Origin: Pyxidicoccus caerfyrddinensis
GTDB lineage: Bacteria; Myxococcota; Myxococcia; Myxococcales; Myxococcaceae
DNA: 64,000 nt
Direction of reading: 5' to 3'
Assembly: GCF_010894405.1 (NCBI RefSeq)
Contig: NZ_JAAIYA010000014.1
Span: 186,001 to 250,000, forward strand
How positions within the stretch are numbered: position 1 is the first letter of the stretch; each line of letters starts with the position of its first letter. This document shows, piece after piece, positions 8,519-17,195 of the stretch. The position numbers were made by a program, and so were the translations under genes. The notes beneath the pieces are model-generated. The model did no database searches. It saw only the letters and a list, made by a program, of their open reading frames with translations, and was not told the origin of the DNA.

Positions 8519-9439
8519 ATGTCCAGCCGCGAGCTCATCGTCCTCGGTTCCGCCAGCCAGGTGCCCACGCGCCACCGGAACCACAACGCGTACTTCCTCC
8601 GCTGGGACGAGGAGGGAATCCTGTTCGACCCCGGAGAGGGCACCCAGCGGCAGATGACGCTCGCGGGCCTGTCCGCCACCCAGGTCACCCGCATCTGCGT
8701 TACCCACTTCCACGGGGACCATGCGCTCGGGCTGCCCGGCATCATCCAGCGCCTGTCGCTGGACCGCGCGAAGCACCCCGTGGAGGTCTACTACCCGGCG
8801 TCGGGACAGGCCTTCTTCGAGCGGCTCCGGCACGCCACCATCTTCATGGACGCCGCCACCATCATCCCGCGCCCCATCTCCGAGGACGGCGTGCTCGCGG
8901 AGACGAAGGGCTTCAAGCTGTCCGCCGCGAAGCTGGAGCATGCGGTGGACACCTACGGCTTCCGGCTCGAGGAGCACGCGCGCGTGCAGCTCCACCCGGG
9001 ACGGCTCGCGGAGGCCGGCGTCTCCGGTCCGCTGACGGGCGAGCTGCTCCGGCGCGGCTCGGTGGAGGTGGGCGGCCGCACGGTGCGCGTGGAGGAGATG
9101 GGCGAGACGCGCGCCGGCCAGGCCTTCGCCTTCGTCATGGACACGCGCCCATGCGCCGGCGCCACGCACCTGGCCCGGGGCGTGGACCTGCTGGTCTGCG
9201 AGTCGACGTACCTGGACACCGAGCGGAAGGAGGCGCACGACCACTTCCACATGACGGCGCTCCAGGCCGCGGAGCTGGCCCGGGAAGCGCGGGCGCGTCG
9301 CCTCGTCCTCACGCACTTCTCGCAGCGCTACGAGGACACCGCGCCCTTCGTCGAGGAGGCGAAGCCCCTGGTGGCGGACGTGGTCGCCGCGAGGGACCTC
9401 GACCGCGTCGAAGTCCCCAAGCGCTCACGTCCCGCGTGA
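8519..9439 (+). CDS. rnz: Ribonuclease Z (tRNA 3'-endonuclease)
   Basis: A 306-residue metallo-beta-lactamase-fold RNase Z, which cuts the 3' trailer of tRNA precursors. The zinc motif THFHGDHALGLPG is near residue 62, the later Asp ligand is in AFVMDTRPC near 205, His ligands are in DHFHMTALQAAELA near 242, and LVLTHFSQRY near 265 is a family C-terminal signature. Length is the short RNase Z (dimeric) type. ELIVLGSASQVPT replaces the usual start of the family (LGTSAGVPT), consistent with the chosen ATG, which has GGGGGAG eight bases upstream. A hairpin terminator follows the stop. The gene sits just upstream of the infC leader. Confidence 0.92.
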   Translation: MSSRELIVLGSASQVPTRHRNHNAYFLRWDEEGILFDPGEGTQRQMTLAGLSATQVTRICVTHFHGDHALGLPGIIQRLSLDRAKHPVEVYYPASGQAFFERLRHATIFMDAATIIPRPISEDGVLAETKGFKLSAAKLEHAVDTYGFRLEEHARVQLHPGRLAEAGVSGPLTGELLRRGSVEVGGRTVRVEEMGETRAGQAFAFVMDTRPCAGATHLARGVDLLVCESTYLDTERKEAHDHFHMTALQAAELAREARARRLVLTHFSQRYEDTAPFVEEAKPLVADVVAARDLDRVEVPKRSRPA

Positions 9440-10032
9440 GCCAGCCCGCCTCTCCGCCCGCACTACGGCGGGCGGGCGGGCCCTCTGCTGCCCGGCAGGC
9501 CCCGGCACCTGTCCCGGGCCGGTGCTCGAAATCCCAATTTCCATGAATCCGGGTCAAACCGGGTCAGGTAGGTGTCAGGAGTACAGGCCCCGTGTCCTGA
9601 AGCATGACCTTGGGGCTGGGGAACGCTGGACCCGTGACAATGCGCGCGGGATTTCCTGGGGGGTCCTGGAACCGAGCGCTTCAGGGGCCCATGATGGCGG
9701 GCCTCGAAATGCGCCCTGTCCGCCCCACTTCCGTGCCGTCCGTTACCGCTCCGGCACTGTCACCGGCCGTGGGGTTCCACGGCAGGGGGGCGGGATCTGC
9801 GTTATCTCTGGCGTTACCGTCCCGGGTCGGGGAGAGTCCGGCGCGGCGACCCCCTCCTTCCGGGCGAGCGGGCACCTGGAGGCGCTCCTGTATAAGGAAA
9901 GCGACCTGCCAGGCGCTGGACGCGGGAAGAGTGGGCTGCCTCACATCCCTGTCCGGCAGCTTGTTGTACCGAAGTGACCTGTCACACCTTTAGAGGCGAC
10001 AGGGCTGAAACCGAATTTCAAAGGAGCTTCAC
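9440..10032. other. 593-bp gene-free region: rnz trailer and infC leader
   Basis: The start holds the rnz hairpin. The middle has a direct repeat (CCGGGTCA at about 9549 and again ten bases later) and several out-of-character ORFs that lack codon bias, which I do not believe. Near the end a GTGAC-CT-GTCAC inverted repeat (9974-9985) lies about 47 bases before the infC start, and AAGGAG at 10021-10026 is its ribosome site. The region is more AT-balanced than the flanking genes. A long leader before infC fits the autoregulated translation known for IF3 in E. coli, but no specific structure is proven here. Confidence 0.5.
9454..9475 (+). terminator. Hairpin after rnz
   Basis: CCGCCCGC (9454-9461) pairs with GCGGGCGG (9468-9475) around a six-base loop, fifteen bases after the rnz stop. 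There is no clear T-run. Confidence 0.5.
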
Positions 10033-10809
<777 letters not shown>

Positions 10810-10823
10810 CGGACAGCCGCTGG

Positions 10824-10849
10824 CACGCGGTGGAGCCGTCCACCGCGTG
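10824..10849. terminator. Strong hairpin between convergent infC and cupin genes
   Basis: CACGCGGTGGA (10824-10834) pairs perfectly with TCCACCGCGTG (10839-10849) around a four-base loop, fifteen bases after the infC stop. It is symmetric and could stop transcription from both sides. Confidence 0.65.
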
Positions 10850-10850
10850 T

Positions 10851-10875
10851 GGCGGCTTCGCGCACGCAAGCCGCC
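10851..10875. terminator. Second hairpin between infC and cupin genes
   Basis: GGCGGCTT (10851-10858) pairs with AAGCCGCC (10868-10875) directly after the first hairpin. On the minus strand it lies just downstream of the cupin gene. Tandem hairpins suggest a firm transcription boundary. Confidence 0.5.
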
Positions 10876-10882
10876 GCGCTCT

Positions 10883-11425
10883 TCAGACCGCCCGAACGGG
10901 CGTCGGGCGTGGCGGAGCCGGAGGACGGTGACCTCGCAGGCGCCCCACCGCCGCGAGCGCCCCGAGCGCCGCACCCACCAGGAACCGGGGCCGCCGTGCG
11001 AGCCGGATGGTGTCGCGGTAGGCCGTAAGCAGCACGGCGAGGGCGAGCGGACCGGGGATGCCCTTCCTCCCTGCGCGGCCCTCGCGCTGGGTGGAGTCCA
11101 GCGCGGCGAACCACTCCCGCGTGCGCCCGGCGGGCCGCGTGCTCCAGGTGGCGTGCGTGGGCGTGTCGCCGGGATTCCACAACTGGTGCACCGCGCCCTG
11201 GGGAACGTCGAGCACGTCCCCGGCGTGCAGCGTGTGCACCTTCCCGTCCACCACGGCGCGCAGGGCGCCGACGATGACCTCGAAGCGCTCGTACTGGGAC
11301 GGGTGGAAGTGGGGCGGCGGTGGCGAGCCCTGGGGCGAGTACTCGACCTCCACCACGAGCGCGTCGGGAGAGTGCTCGCGGACCGTCACGAACTCGGAGC
11401 GGGTGAGGCAGTAGGTGGTGGGCAT
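10883..11425 (-). CDS. Cupin-domain protein with hydrophobic C-terminal segments
   Basis: A 180-residue protein. The single cupin barrel covers about residues 20-110 with the metal-binding pattern HFHPSQYERFEVIVG (His-x-His, then Glu) and the second motif His in PQGAVHQLWN. Residues 120-170 carry two moderately hydrophobic stretches (LALAVLLTAYRD and FLVGAALGALAAVGRL) and basic residues, so the C-terminus may associate with the membrane. Such small cupins are often dioxygenase-like, isomerase-like or sugar-binding regulatory domains; I cannot assign a reaction. The start at 11425 has GGACAGGAG seven bases upstream; the frame is open much further upstream but without support. Confidence 0.75.
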   Translation of the reverse strand: MPTTYCLTRSEFVTVREHSPDALVVEVEYSPQGSPPPPHFHPSQYERFEVIVGALRAVVDGKVHTLHAGDVLDVPQGAVHQLWNPGDTPTHATWSTRPAGRTREWFAALDSTQREGRAGRKGIPGPLALAVLLTAYRDTIRLARRPRFLVGAALGALAAVGRLRGHRPPAPPRPTPVRAV

Positions 11426-11565
11426 GGCTCGGCTCCTGTCCCCGTGAAGATTCGGGCCGGGGAGGCGAAGCGCAGGCAGCGGGCCGGAGCAGCACCGTAC
11501 CGGCCGTCCCGTAGGGCAGGGGGCGCGGAGGAGAACGGCTGACCGCACCCGTGTGACGGGAAGGC

Positions 11566-11940
11566 TCAGCCTCCGTGAGGCCCCACGGCCTGGAACTCCA
11601 GCCGGTTGCCAAACGGGTCCGCGCTGTGGAACCGCCGCACCTCCGGCACCGAGTCGTCCCACGTCACCGGGTGCCCCGCGGCGCGCAGTGCTTCCGCCAG
11701 TGCATCCAGCGTCGACACGCGGAAGGCCGGGTGGGCCTTCTTCGCGGGCAGGAAGGGGTCCTCCACGCCGAGGTGCAGCCCACGTCCATCCGCGAGCTCG
11801 AACCAGAGGCCCCCGCGCTTCGCCAATTCGGGCGGCTTGGGCACCTCACCCAGCCCGAGCAGTCCGCCGTAGAAGGCCCGGCCCTGGGGCTCCTGGCCCC
11901 GGGGCATGGCGAGCTGAACGTGATCCAATCCGTGAATCAT
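11566..11940 (-). CDS. VOC (glyoxalase/bleomycin-resistance fold) family protein
   Basis: A 124-residue single-domain vicinal oxygen chelate protein built from two beta-alpha-beta-beta-beta modules. Metal-ligand positions are visible: His7 in GLDHVQLAMP, His in GRGLHLGVEDP near residue 56, and Glu in FGNRLEFQAVG near 115. The motif SADPFGNRLEF is typical of the family. Members bind divalent metal and act as lyases, dioxygenases, or drug-binding resistance proteins; the substrate here is unknown. It lies 140 bp upstream of the cupin gene on the same strand and may share its transcript. The intervening DNA holds nothing else. Confidence 0.85.
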   Translation of the reverse strand: MIHGLDHVQLAMPRGQEPQGRAFYGGLLGLGEVPKPPELAKRGGLWFELADGRGLHLGVEDPFLPAKKAHPAFRVSTLDALAEALRAAGHPVTWDDSVPEVRRFHSADPFGNRLEFQAVGPHGG

Positions 11941-12158
11941 GGCCGTCCGTATCCTTCATGGGCCGCAGCGCCCGACTTGGGAGACGAACCTTTCGAGGTC
12001 CGTGCCTCCGTGCGCCAACCCGGCGGGCGCCGGGGCGAAACTGCTCTGATGTGAGAGCTCGGCGTGGTCGAGTATTTCAGGTTTGAACCCTTGCTGTCAT
12101 CTTCGACCCGCTAGTCTGCCATTTGAAAGGAGCTAGACTGTCTGTTGTCGAGGGGGGC

Positions 12159-13205
12159 ATGTCGCGCAAGTTGCCCTGTCGCGGGGGGAGCATCTTGCTT
12201 GGCATCAAGAACAGGAGCCCGTTGGAAGCAGCGCTCATCCCGTGGGTAGGGGCGGATGGGCATGAAGCCGCGGTGCTCATTGTCAAAGGCACGTTTGACA
12301 TTCGTGATGCAGGAGGGCCTCTTCGCCTTTCAGAGACCCAGGTCCCGATTCATCGAAGCGACTCCTATCGGGGAGATGCCGCCGCTTCGAGCCTGACCGC
12401 AGCGTCCGAGAGTTGCTCGACCAAGAGTGGAACAGATGTTGTTCTGCTGGGACATGCCTGCTCCATGACGGGGCCCGTGAAGGTCTTGGACGTGGAGCTA
12501 CGGGTAGGCACATTGCGAAAGGTGGTTCGTGCCTTTGGGGATCGTGTCTGGTTCAAACTCCTTGGGACATGGCAGATGTCGAACCCGGTTCCCTTCGAAC
12601 GGATGCCGCTCATCTACGAACGGGCTTTTGGAGGAATGGACTCCGCGGCGAACGTCCAGGACCGACGGAATCCCGTGGGGACGGGCTTCGCGGCGCGGAG
12701 GTCGGACGGGCGACTGGACGGCCTGGCGTTGCCCAATCTGGAAGACCCTCAGAACCTCATTCGCCAATGGGACAGCAGACCCGCACCCGTGGGTTTCGGC
12801 TTCATTGCTCCTCAATGGGAGCCTCGCTGCGGCTATGCGGGCACCTACGACCAGCTCTGGAGGCAGGAGCGATTCCCATTGCTGCCCCAGGACTTCGACG
12901 AGCGCTTCTACAACGCGGCTTCCCAGGGGCTGATCGCCAGACCCCACCTGAGAGGAGGGGAGTCGGTTCAGGTCCTGGGCGCCTCGCGAGGTGGGCCATT
13001 GGCATTCGCTCTTCCCGGCCTGCGTCCGGACATATCCGTCAAGCTGCGAGGACGAAGAGCGCAGCATGCGCCTGTCCTGGACACGGTCGTCATCAATACC
13101 GATGAGCGCTGGGTCACGCTGTCCTGGAAGGTGACGGTGCCGTGCCCGCGCGCCTTTCTGTACCTCGAAGAGGTAGCGGTGTCGTGCCGAACGGGGGGGA
13201 ATTGA
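12159..13205 (+). CDS. DUF2169 family protein, first gene of a T6SS-like cargo cassette
   Basis: About 348 residues. Recognisable DUF2169 features are the N-terminal KNRSPLEAALIPW followed by VLIVKGTFDIRD, the central YERAFGGMD near residue 160, NPVGTGFAARR, LPNLEDPQ and QWEPRCGYAGTYDQLW. DUF2169 proteins are repeatedly found beside PAAR/VgrG and effector genes of type VI secretion systems and are thought to help load cargo. The start is uncertain: the ATG at 12159 has a purine run only one base upstream, while AAGGAG at 12127-12132 would better serve a non-ATG start at 12138 (CTG). The region is visibly less GC-rich than genes on either side. Its stop overlaps the next gene's likely TTG start. 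Confidence 0.85.
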   Translation: MSRKLPCRGGSILLGIKNRSPLEAALIPWVGADGHEAAVLIVKGTFDIRDAGGPLRLSETQVPIHRSDSYRGDAAASSLTAASESCSTKSGTDVVLLGHACSMTGPVKVLDVELRVGTLRKVVRAFGDRVWFKLLGTWQMSNPVPFERMPLIYERAFGGMDSAANVQDRRNPVGTGFAARRSDGRLDGLALPNLEDPQNLIRQWDSRPAPVGFGFIAPQWEPRCGYAGTYDQLWRQERFPLLPQDFDERFYNAASQGLIARPHLRGGESVQVLGASRGGPLAFALPGLRPDISVKLRGRRAQHAPVLDTVVINTDERWVTLSWKVTVPCPRAFLYLEEVAVSCRTGGN

Positions 13206-14278
13206 GTACCCACGAGGCAAGCGAGGTCGTCATCACTGCGCTGGGAGCGGTGTCCCCGGTGGGTCACTCCGCGGCATCGACTTGTGCTTCGCTGCGCGCC
13301 CGTATCGCTCGCTTCTCCTCGCACCCATTCTTCCTGCCCCGTACGCCCGCTCCTGCCCTGGTAGAGCCCGAGCCTGCAAGGGTGTCTTCCTTCCTTCCCT
13401 TGCTGGAGCCAGTGCCACGGCTTGAGCGACTGTTGGAACTGGCCCTACCGCCCTTGAAGGAAGTCATTGCCAATTCCGGACTGGCTCGCGGAGACCTGGA
13501 GGACACGCGTTTTCTCTTCAGTCTGCCCCGGAGCGGAAGTGGACGCCCGGAGCCATTGTCCGCGTCGGAGTTCCTCTCCGCCTATTTCGAGAGACTGGCT
13601 GTCGCTCCTCCGGTACCCACCGTTGTCTACCAGGATGGGCACACAGGCACCTTTACGGCATTGGTCGAGGCAGTGAAGCTGTTGCAACAGGGCGCATGCA
13701 GGTTCTGCATTCTCGTCGGAGTCGACTCATATCTCGACCCCGCGACGCTCCGGTGGCTGGACGAGGCCTGGCGCTTGAAAAGCGCACGCAATGTGGACGG
13801 CTTCATTCCTGGGGAGTGCGCAACCGCGTTCCTCGTGGAATTGAAGAAACAGGCGCGCACTCGAAACCGGCCTGTTCTGGCCCGGATTGGACGTATTGGA
13901 GCGTCAACGGAGCCCAATACCGTGGAGGGCGCGAAGCTCTCCACCGGGCAGGGCTTGACCCAGGCCATCCGGAGCGCATGTGGGGACTCGGTCCGGGAGG
14001 AGCCCTTCTGGACGATCTGCAACCTCAATGGCGAGAGCTACCGTGCTCACGAGTGGGGCCTTTGTCTCGCACGGTTGGGCGAGGCACTGACTCCGCAGCA
14101 GGCGCTCTGGCACCCGAGCGATTGCCTTGGGGACGTGGGTGCTGCTTCAGGAGGGCTGTATGCCGCCATGGCTTGTCGTGCATTTGCCCGCAGGTATGCT
14201 CCCACGGCACGCGCGCTGCTCTGGGCATCGTCTGATGGCGAAACACGTACCGCGTGCATCCTGCACGCACCAGATTGA
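13202..14278 (+). CDS. Beta-ketoacyl-synthase-fold protein lacking the catalytic triad
   Basis: About 358 residues with thiolase-fold features: VVITALGAVSPVG at the start, ILVGVDSYLDP and GFIPGECATAFLVE in the middle, and LGDVGAASGGLYAAMACRA near the end. Compared with true ketosynthases, the nucleophile Cys loop reads QDGHTGTFTALVEA (no Cys), the first catalytic His loop reads NLNGESYRAHEWG (Asn in place of His) and the second reads CLGDVGAASG (Asp in place of His). It is therefore likely a non-catalytic scaffold. Such KS-like proteins occur beside DUF2169 and DUF4150 genes in T6SS cargo loci. The start is inferred as the TTG at 13202, overlapping the previous stop with a G-rich site upstream; the open frame reaches back to 13142. 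Confidence 0.75.
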   Translation: MSTHEASEVVITALGAVSPVGHSAASTCASLRARIARFSSHPFFLPRTPAPALVEPEPARVSSFLPLLEPVPRLERLLELALPPLKEVIANSGLARGDLEDTRFLFSLPRSGSGRPEPLSASEFLSAYFERLAVAPPVPTVVYQDGHTGTFTALVEAVKLLQQGACRFCILVGVDSYLDPATLRWLDEAWRLKSARNVDGFIPGECATAFLVELKKQARTRNRPVLARIGRIGASTEPNTVEGAKLSTGQGLTQAIRSACGDSVREEPFWTICNLNGESYRAHEWGLCLARLGEALTPQQALWHPSDCLGDVGAASGGLYAAMACRAFARRYAPTARALLWASSDGETRTACILHAPD

Positions 14279-14294
14279 AGCTTGATGAGGTGGT

Positions 14295-14798
14295 ATGCCC
14301 AATAACGTCAACGTCAATGGTCGGACGGTGGTTCACAAGTCGAGTAACGGCGTGGCCACGGCGTTCCCTGATGTCTGTAAGACCCCCACCCCCGCCGGGC
14401 CTGTTCCGATTCCCTACCCCAATGTCGCGCAATCCACGGACACAGCACAAGGTAGCAAGACAGTGACTGTGGATGGCAATCCCGTGATGCTCAAGGGCTC
14501 GAGCTTCTCCACCAGCACGGGAGATGAGGCTGGGAGCGCTGGAGGGGTTGTGTCGGGCGGAACCAAGGGCAAGGCCGAGTTCGTCAACTACTCCTTTGAT
14601 GTGAAGATGGACGGCGAGAATGTATGCCGTCTCGGGGACATGATGGTCCAGAACAAGGGGTCTTCACCCAACACGCCCCCGTTTCCCGAGGTGCAGCCTC
14701 CCCTGGTCGTGGTGCCCTTGCCGGAAGAGTCCGAGCAGGAGGTCCGGCTGGTCTCAGCCAGGTTCTCCACCAGGAAAGAGTACGACGAGGGGACGTGA
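14295..14798 (+). CDS. PAAR-like DUF4150 protein
   Basis: A 167-residue protein of the DUF4150/Tox-PAAR-like family. The signature N-terminus VNVNGRTVVHKSSNGVATAF, the FPDVCKTPTPAGPVPIPYPN block and the Gly/Ser-rich SKTVTVDGNPVMLKGSSFST strand repeat are all present, then GTKGKAEFVNYSFDVKMDGENVCRLGD. The last 45 residues are Pro- and acid-rich. PAAR-like proteins form the tip of the type VI needle and recruit effectors; DUF4150 proteins often sit next to the effector they deliver. That fits the next gene. The start has GAGGTGGT just upstream. Seventeen bp separate it from the KS-like gene. Confidence 0.9.
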   Translation: MPNNVNVNGRTVVHKSSNGVATAFPDVCKTPTPAGPVPIPYPNVAQSTDTAQGSKTVTVDGNPVMLKGSSFSTSTGDEAGSAGGVVSGGTKGKAEFVNYSFDVKMDGENVCRLGDMMVQNKGSSPNTPPFPEVQPPLVVVPLPEESEQEVRLVSARFSTRKEYDEGT

Positions 14799-14844
14799 TG
14801 GCCGTTGATGCAGGTCGCTCTCTTCAGGCACATGGAGCACACGC

Positions 14845-16116
14845 ATGGCTGCTCGCATCCAGTGGGTGAACCTTCCCTCGCAAGACACCGAAGCTGTGAA
14901 ACGCTCACGCTTCCTCGGACATGGTGTCGAAAGCGAGGAGCATATGGGGCGTGAAGTCTACATTGACGCAGGGTTCGATTCGCCGGGCGTCGAGGCCACG
15001 CTAGTCATCGTTCCAGAGGGCGATAACGCTCCTTCGCCGATGCTCCGTGCCGAGGTGCTGACCGGCGAGCCCGGAGTGGAGAGGACCGGCATCGACGCGA
15101 AGCGGGACGGCAAGGTTCACTTCAAGGTAGCGTTGTCCTCAGCGGGCGGTGACAGATTCAGCTTCAAGATCAAGAGCAACTCGGGCGAGGAGAAAGACCT
15201 GCCTGAAGTCGTGGAGACCCGACGGATTCTCTTCTACCAGATGATCCACCTGGACCATGTGACTGTCAGCCCACGGCAATTGACGGCTCATCTGGAGGAC
15301 GAGTTCCAGAACGAAGGGGAGAAGCACTTCATCAAGCTTGTCGGAATTCCACCGGCCAGGGAGATGGTGCAGGGACCGGGGATCATCGAGAAGGCGGAGT
15401 GGAACTCGACCATCGTCAGGCTTGCTGGGGAGGCATATTCCCGAGCCAAAGACCCGTTCTGCTTCGCCGCCATCCTCGTTGACCAGCTGGCGGAGAAACT
15501 CACGGAGGACTACGACTCCAAAGCCGAGATCGACGAGATGGCCGCGGAGTTCGATGTATATGCCATGAACCCATTGTGGGACGTGGGCACCACTCCGGCC
15601 GAACATGCCTTGAATCGCTGGTTCCTGGAGGGGAAGTTCGTGGAGGAGGACGGGGATGGCCGGACGTTCGTGATAGACCGCTCACGTCTCAAGCCAAGGG
15701 ACCCGGATCCAGAAGGCCGGGCGTTCGCTTTCACCGTGGACCTCAGCCATCTGCCCCAGGGGGCCAAAGGAAGGGTTTCATTCAAGTATCTGGTCACCGA
15801 CTTCACCAACGGAGTCAGTTTCCCCTGGTGCAATCTCATCTGTGTCGCGACCCGCACGCACTGGAAGGATCGCGCCTCCGATGAGATACGCTCGACCCTG
15901 GTTCACGAAGCGGGGCATAAGGTCGGAATGGTGCCCGCAGGGCAGACGACCTATTACGTGAAGAACGGGCGGCACTGTAACCATCATGGCAACAAGTGCG
16001 TGATGTTCGATGCGTACCACAAGGGGCGAAGCAATCGCTTCTGCGAGGTATGTACCCGCTCGCTTCGCGGCCTCGACCTGGGCGGAGAGAATCCCGGGCT
16101 CAAGCCGTTCTCGTGA
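14845..16116 (+). CDS. Candidate T6SS effector with archaemetzincin-like zinc-protease signature
   Basis: A 423-residue protein with no signal peptide. Residues 1-270 are mixed alpha/beta with no known motif. The C-terminal part carries HEAGHKVG at 354-361 (HExxHxxG), then His377-Cys378, Cys385-x-Met387, and Cys400-x-x-Cys403. The order HExxHxxG, HC, C-x-M, C-x-x-C is that of archaemetzincins (HExxHxxGxxHCx4CxMx17CxxC), but with a longer insert before HC, six residues between the first Cys pair and twelve before the last. The three histidines could hold a catalytic zinc and the four cysteines a structural zinc, with Met387 as the Met-turn. Placement directly after a PAAR-like gene suggests a secreted toxin, but it could also be a processing protease. 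GGAG lies seven bases before the ATG. Confidence 0.7.
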   Translation: MAARIQWVNLPSQDTEAVKRSRFLGHGVESEEHMGREVYIDAGFDSPGVEATLVIVPEGDNAPSPMLRAEVLTGEPGVERTGIDAKRDGKVHFKVALSSAGGDRFSFKIKSNSGEEKDLPEVVETRRILFYQMIHLDHVTVSPRQLTAHLEDEFQNEGEKHFIKLVGIPPAREMVQGPGIIEKAEWNSTIVRLAGEAYSRAKDPFCFAAILVDQLAEKLTEDYDSKAEIDEMAAEFDVYAMNPLWDVGTTPAEHALNRWFLEGKFVEEDGDGRTFVIDRSRLKPRDPDPEGRAFAFTVDLSHLPQGAKGRVSFKYLVTDFTNGVSFPWCNLICVATRTHWKDRASDEIRSTLVHEAGHKVGMVPAGQTTYYVKNGRHCNHHGNKCVMFDAYHKGRSNRFCEVCTRSLRGLDLGGENPGLKPFS

Positions 16117-16118
16117 CG

Positions 16119-16703
16119 ATGCGCTCTTGTTTCAATACCCTGGTTGCCGTGCTAACGCTGCCTGGGTTGGCGTGCATGGCTCAGGTGCCACCTGGGAGTC
16201 GGGATATGGCCGAGGCATACGCGACGGTTTTTGAGGTCCCGGCGGGAACGCGGCATCCAACGCCATTCTCGCCGCAATTGGAGCCAGAGGCGGTCGGCAT
16301 CCGAATTTCGGCTCCTCCCGAGGTGAGCTACTCCCCGGGCGAGAGCGCCCTGGAAGGCGGGTCGTTCGCCTACGTTCCCGTCAGTGTGACCTACCGTTTC
16401 AGCATGGCCTACGGCTCGAGGTTTGGAGTCATCGAGAGCCATATGACGGTGATGGCCGTCAACGCGAGTTCCGGTGCGTCCTACGTGGCGGTGCTGCAGC
16501 AGGAAGACATGGCCGCCGTCCCACGTGAGTATCCCAGGGTGCCGCGCGAGCGACTGGAGCAGTCTTTCTTCACCCGATACTTCACCATCAATCTTGTCGA
16601 CCACCTCGGACTTCCCATGGAAGAGGCGACCTACCATGTCCATCTGGGCCTGGAAGCGCATCAGTCCAATGTCGCGACAGTGGTCTTGAAGAAGCGCAGG
16701 TAG
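16119..16703 (+). CDS. Small exported protein, candidate immunity protein
   Basis: A 194-residue protein directly after the zinc-protease gene (two bases after its stop; an overlapping GTG at 16113 is an alternative start). The N-terminus (SCFNTLVAVLTLPGLACMAQ) looks like a signal peptide, with a poor lipobox ending GLAC, so it may be a lipoprotein or a cleaved periplasmic protein. The rest is predicted beta-rich, with an Ig-like look (SVTYRFSMAYGS, SHMTVMAVNASS, TYHVHLGLEAHQSNVATVVL). I do not recognise a family. A periplasmic protein encoded next to a putative effector is a reasonable immunity candidate; this is inference from position only. Confidence 0.65.
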   Translation: MRSCFNTLVAVLTLPGLACMAQVPPGSRDMAEAYATVFEVPAGTRHPTPFSPQLEPEAVGIRISAPPEVSYSPGESALEGGSFAYVPVSVTYRFSMAYGSRFGVIESHMTVMAVNASSGASYVAVLQQEDMAAVPREYPRVPRERLEQSFFTRYFTINLVDHLGLPMEEATYHVHLGLEAHQSNVATVVLKKRR

Positions 16704-16730
16704 TGAAGGCGAGGCTATTGGGCAAAGTGC

Positions 16731-17162
16731 ATGCGAACCTCGGGTTTTCATCGGCGACTCCCCGTCTTCCGGGAGGAGCTTGGCTCCTCGGTCCCCGCTC
16801 TCTCGGGTCCGGGCCTGGCTCTCCTGGCCTCCAGATATGTCCGGGCGGATGGCGTCTCATCCATCCAACTTTCTGGAGTCTGCCAGTTTCGTGACGGCGA
16901 AATGAAGGCGCTGCGGGTTTCGCTGCTGGAGGCGGTGGCCCTGCTGGTAGTCCACGAGCCCAGGCTGTTGCCCGTGAGTTTCTCCCCGAGCGGACGGGCA
17001 CTGCTGTTTGGAGACGATGTCCGGCGGGTCAGTGGGTATCAACGCGCCTTCTTCGAAGTCGACCTCTTCTATCAGTCTCGAATGACTCCATGGCCAGGAC
17101 GCTATGACATCAGTGGCAGCGTGGGGCCATACCTGGCGCCTGTCATCAGCGTGGAGCTTTGA
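16731..17162 (+). CDS. Hypothetical protein, possible second immunity protein
   Basis: A 143-residue protein 27 bp after the previous gene. Its last half (RAFFEVDLFYQSR ... GRYDISGSVGPYLAPVISVEL) has the same pattern as the end of the previous protein (FFTRYFTINLVDHL ... TYHVHLGLEAHQSNVATVVL), which suggests the two are diverged tandem paralogues with one C-terminal beta-domain. There is no convincing signal peptide or lipobox from this start, and the ribosome site is poor (GAGG about eighteen bases upstream), so the true start may differ or translation may be coupled. No known family recognised. Confidence 0.6.
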   Translation: MRTSGFHRRLPVFREELGSSVPALSGPGLALLASRYVRADGVSSIQLSGVCQFRDGEMKALRVSLLEAVALLVVHEPRLLPVSFSPSGRALLFGDDVRRVSGYQRAFFEVDLFYQSRMTPWPGRYDISGSVGPYLAPVISVEL

Positions 17163-17195
17163 GCTGCCGTGAGGCCTCTTACAGGAGGTGCTTCC

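Noticed and set aside
9522..9993. Two ORFs (151 and 129 codons) in the infC leader
   Set aside because: No ribosome site, no codon bias, no recognisable fold; overlapping frames of equal quality.
12091..12117. TTGCTG-15-TAGTCT as promoter of the DUF2169 cassette
   Set aside because: The spacer is short and both boxes are weak; not enough to list as a feature.
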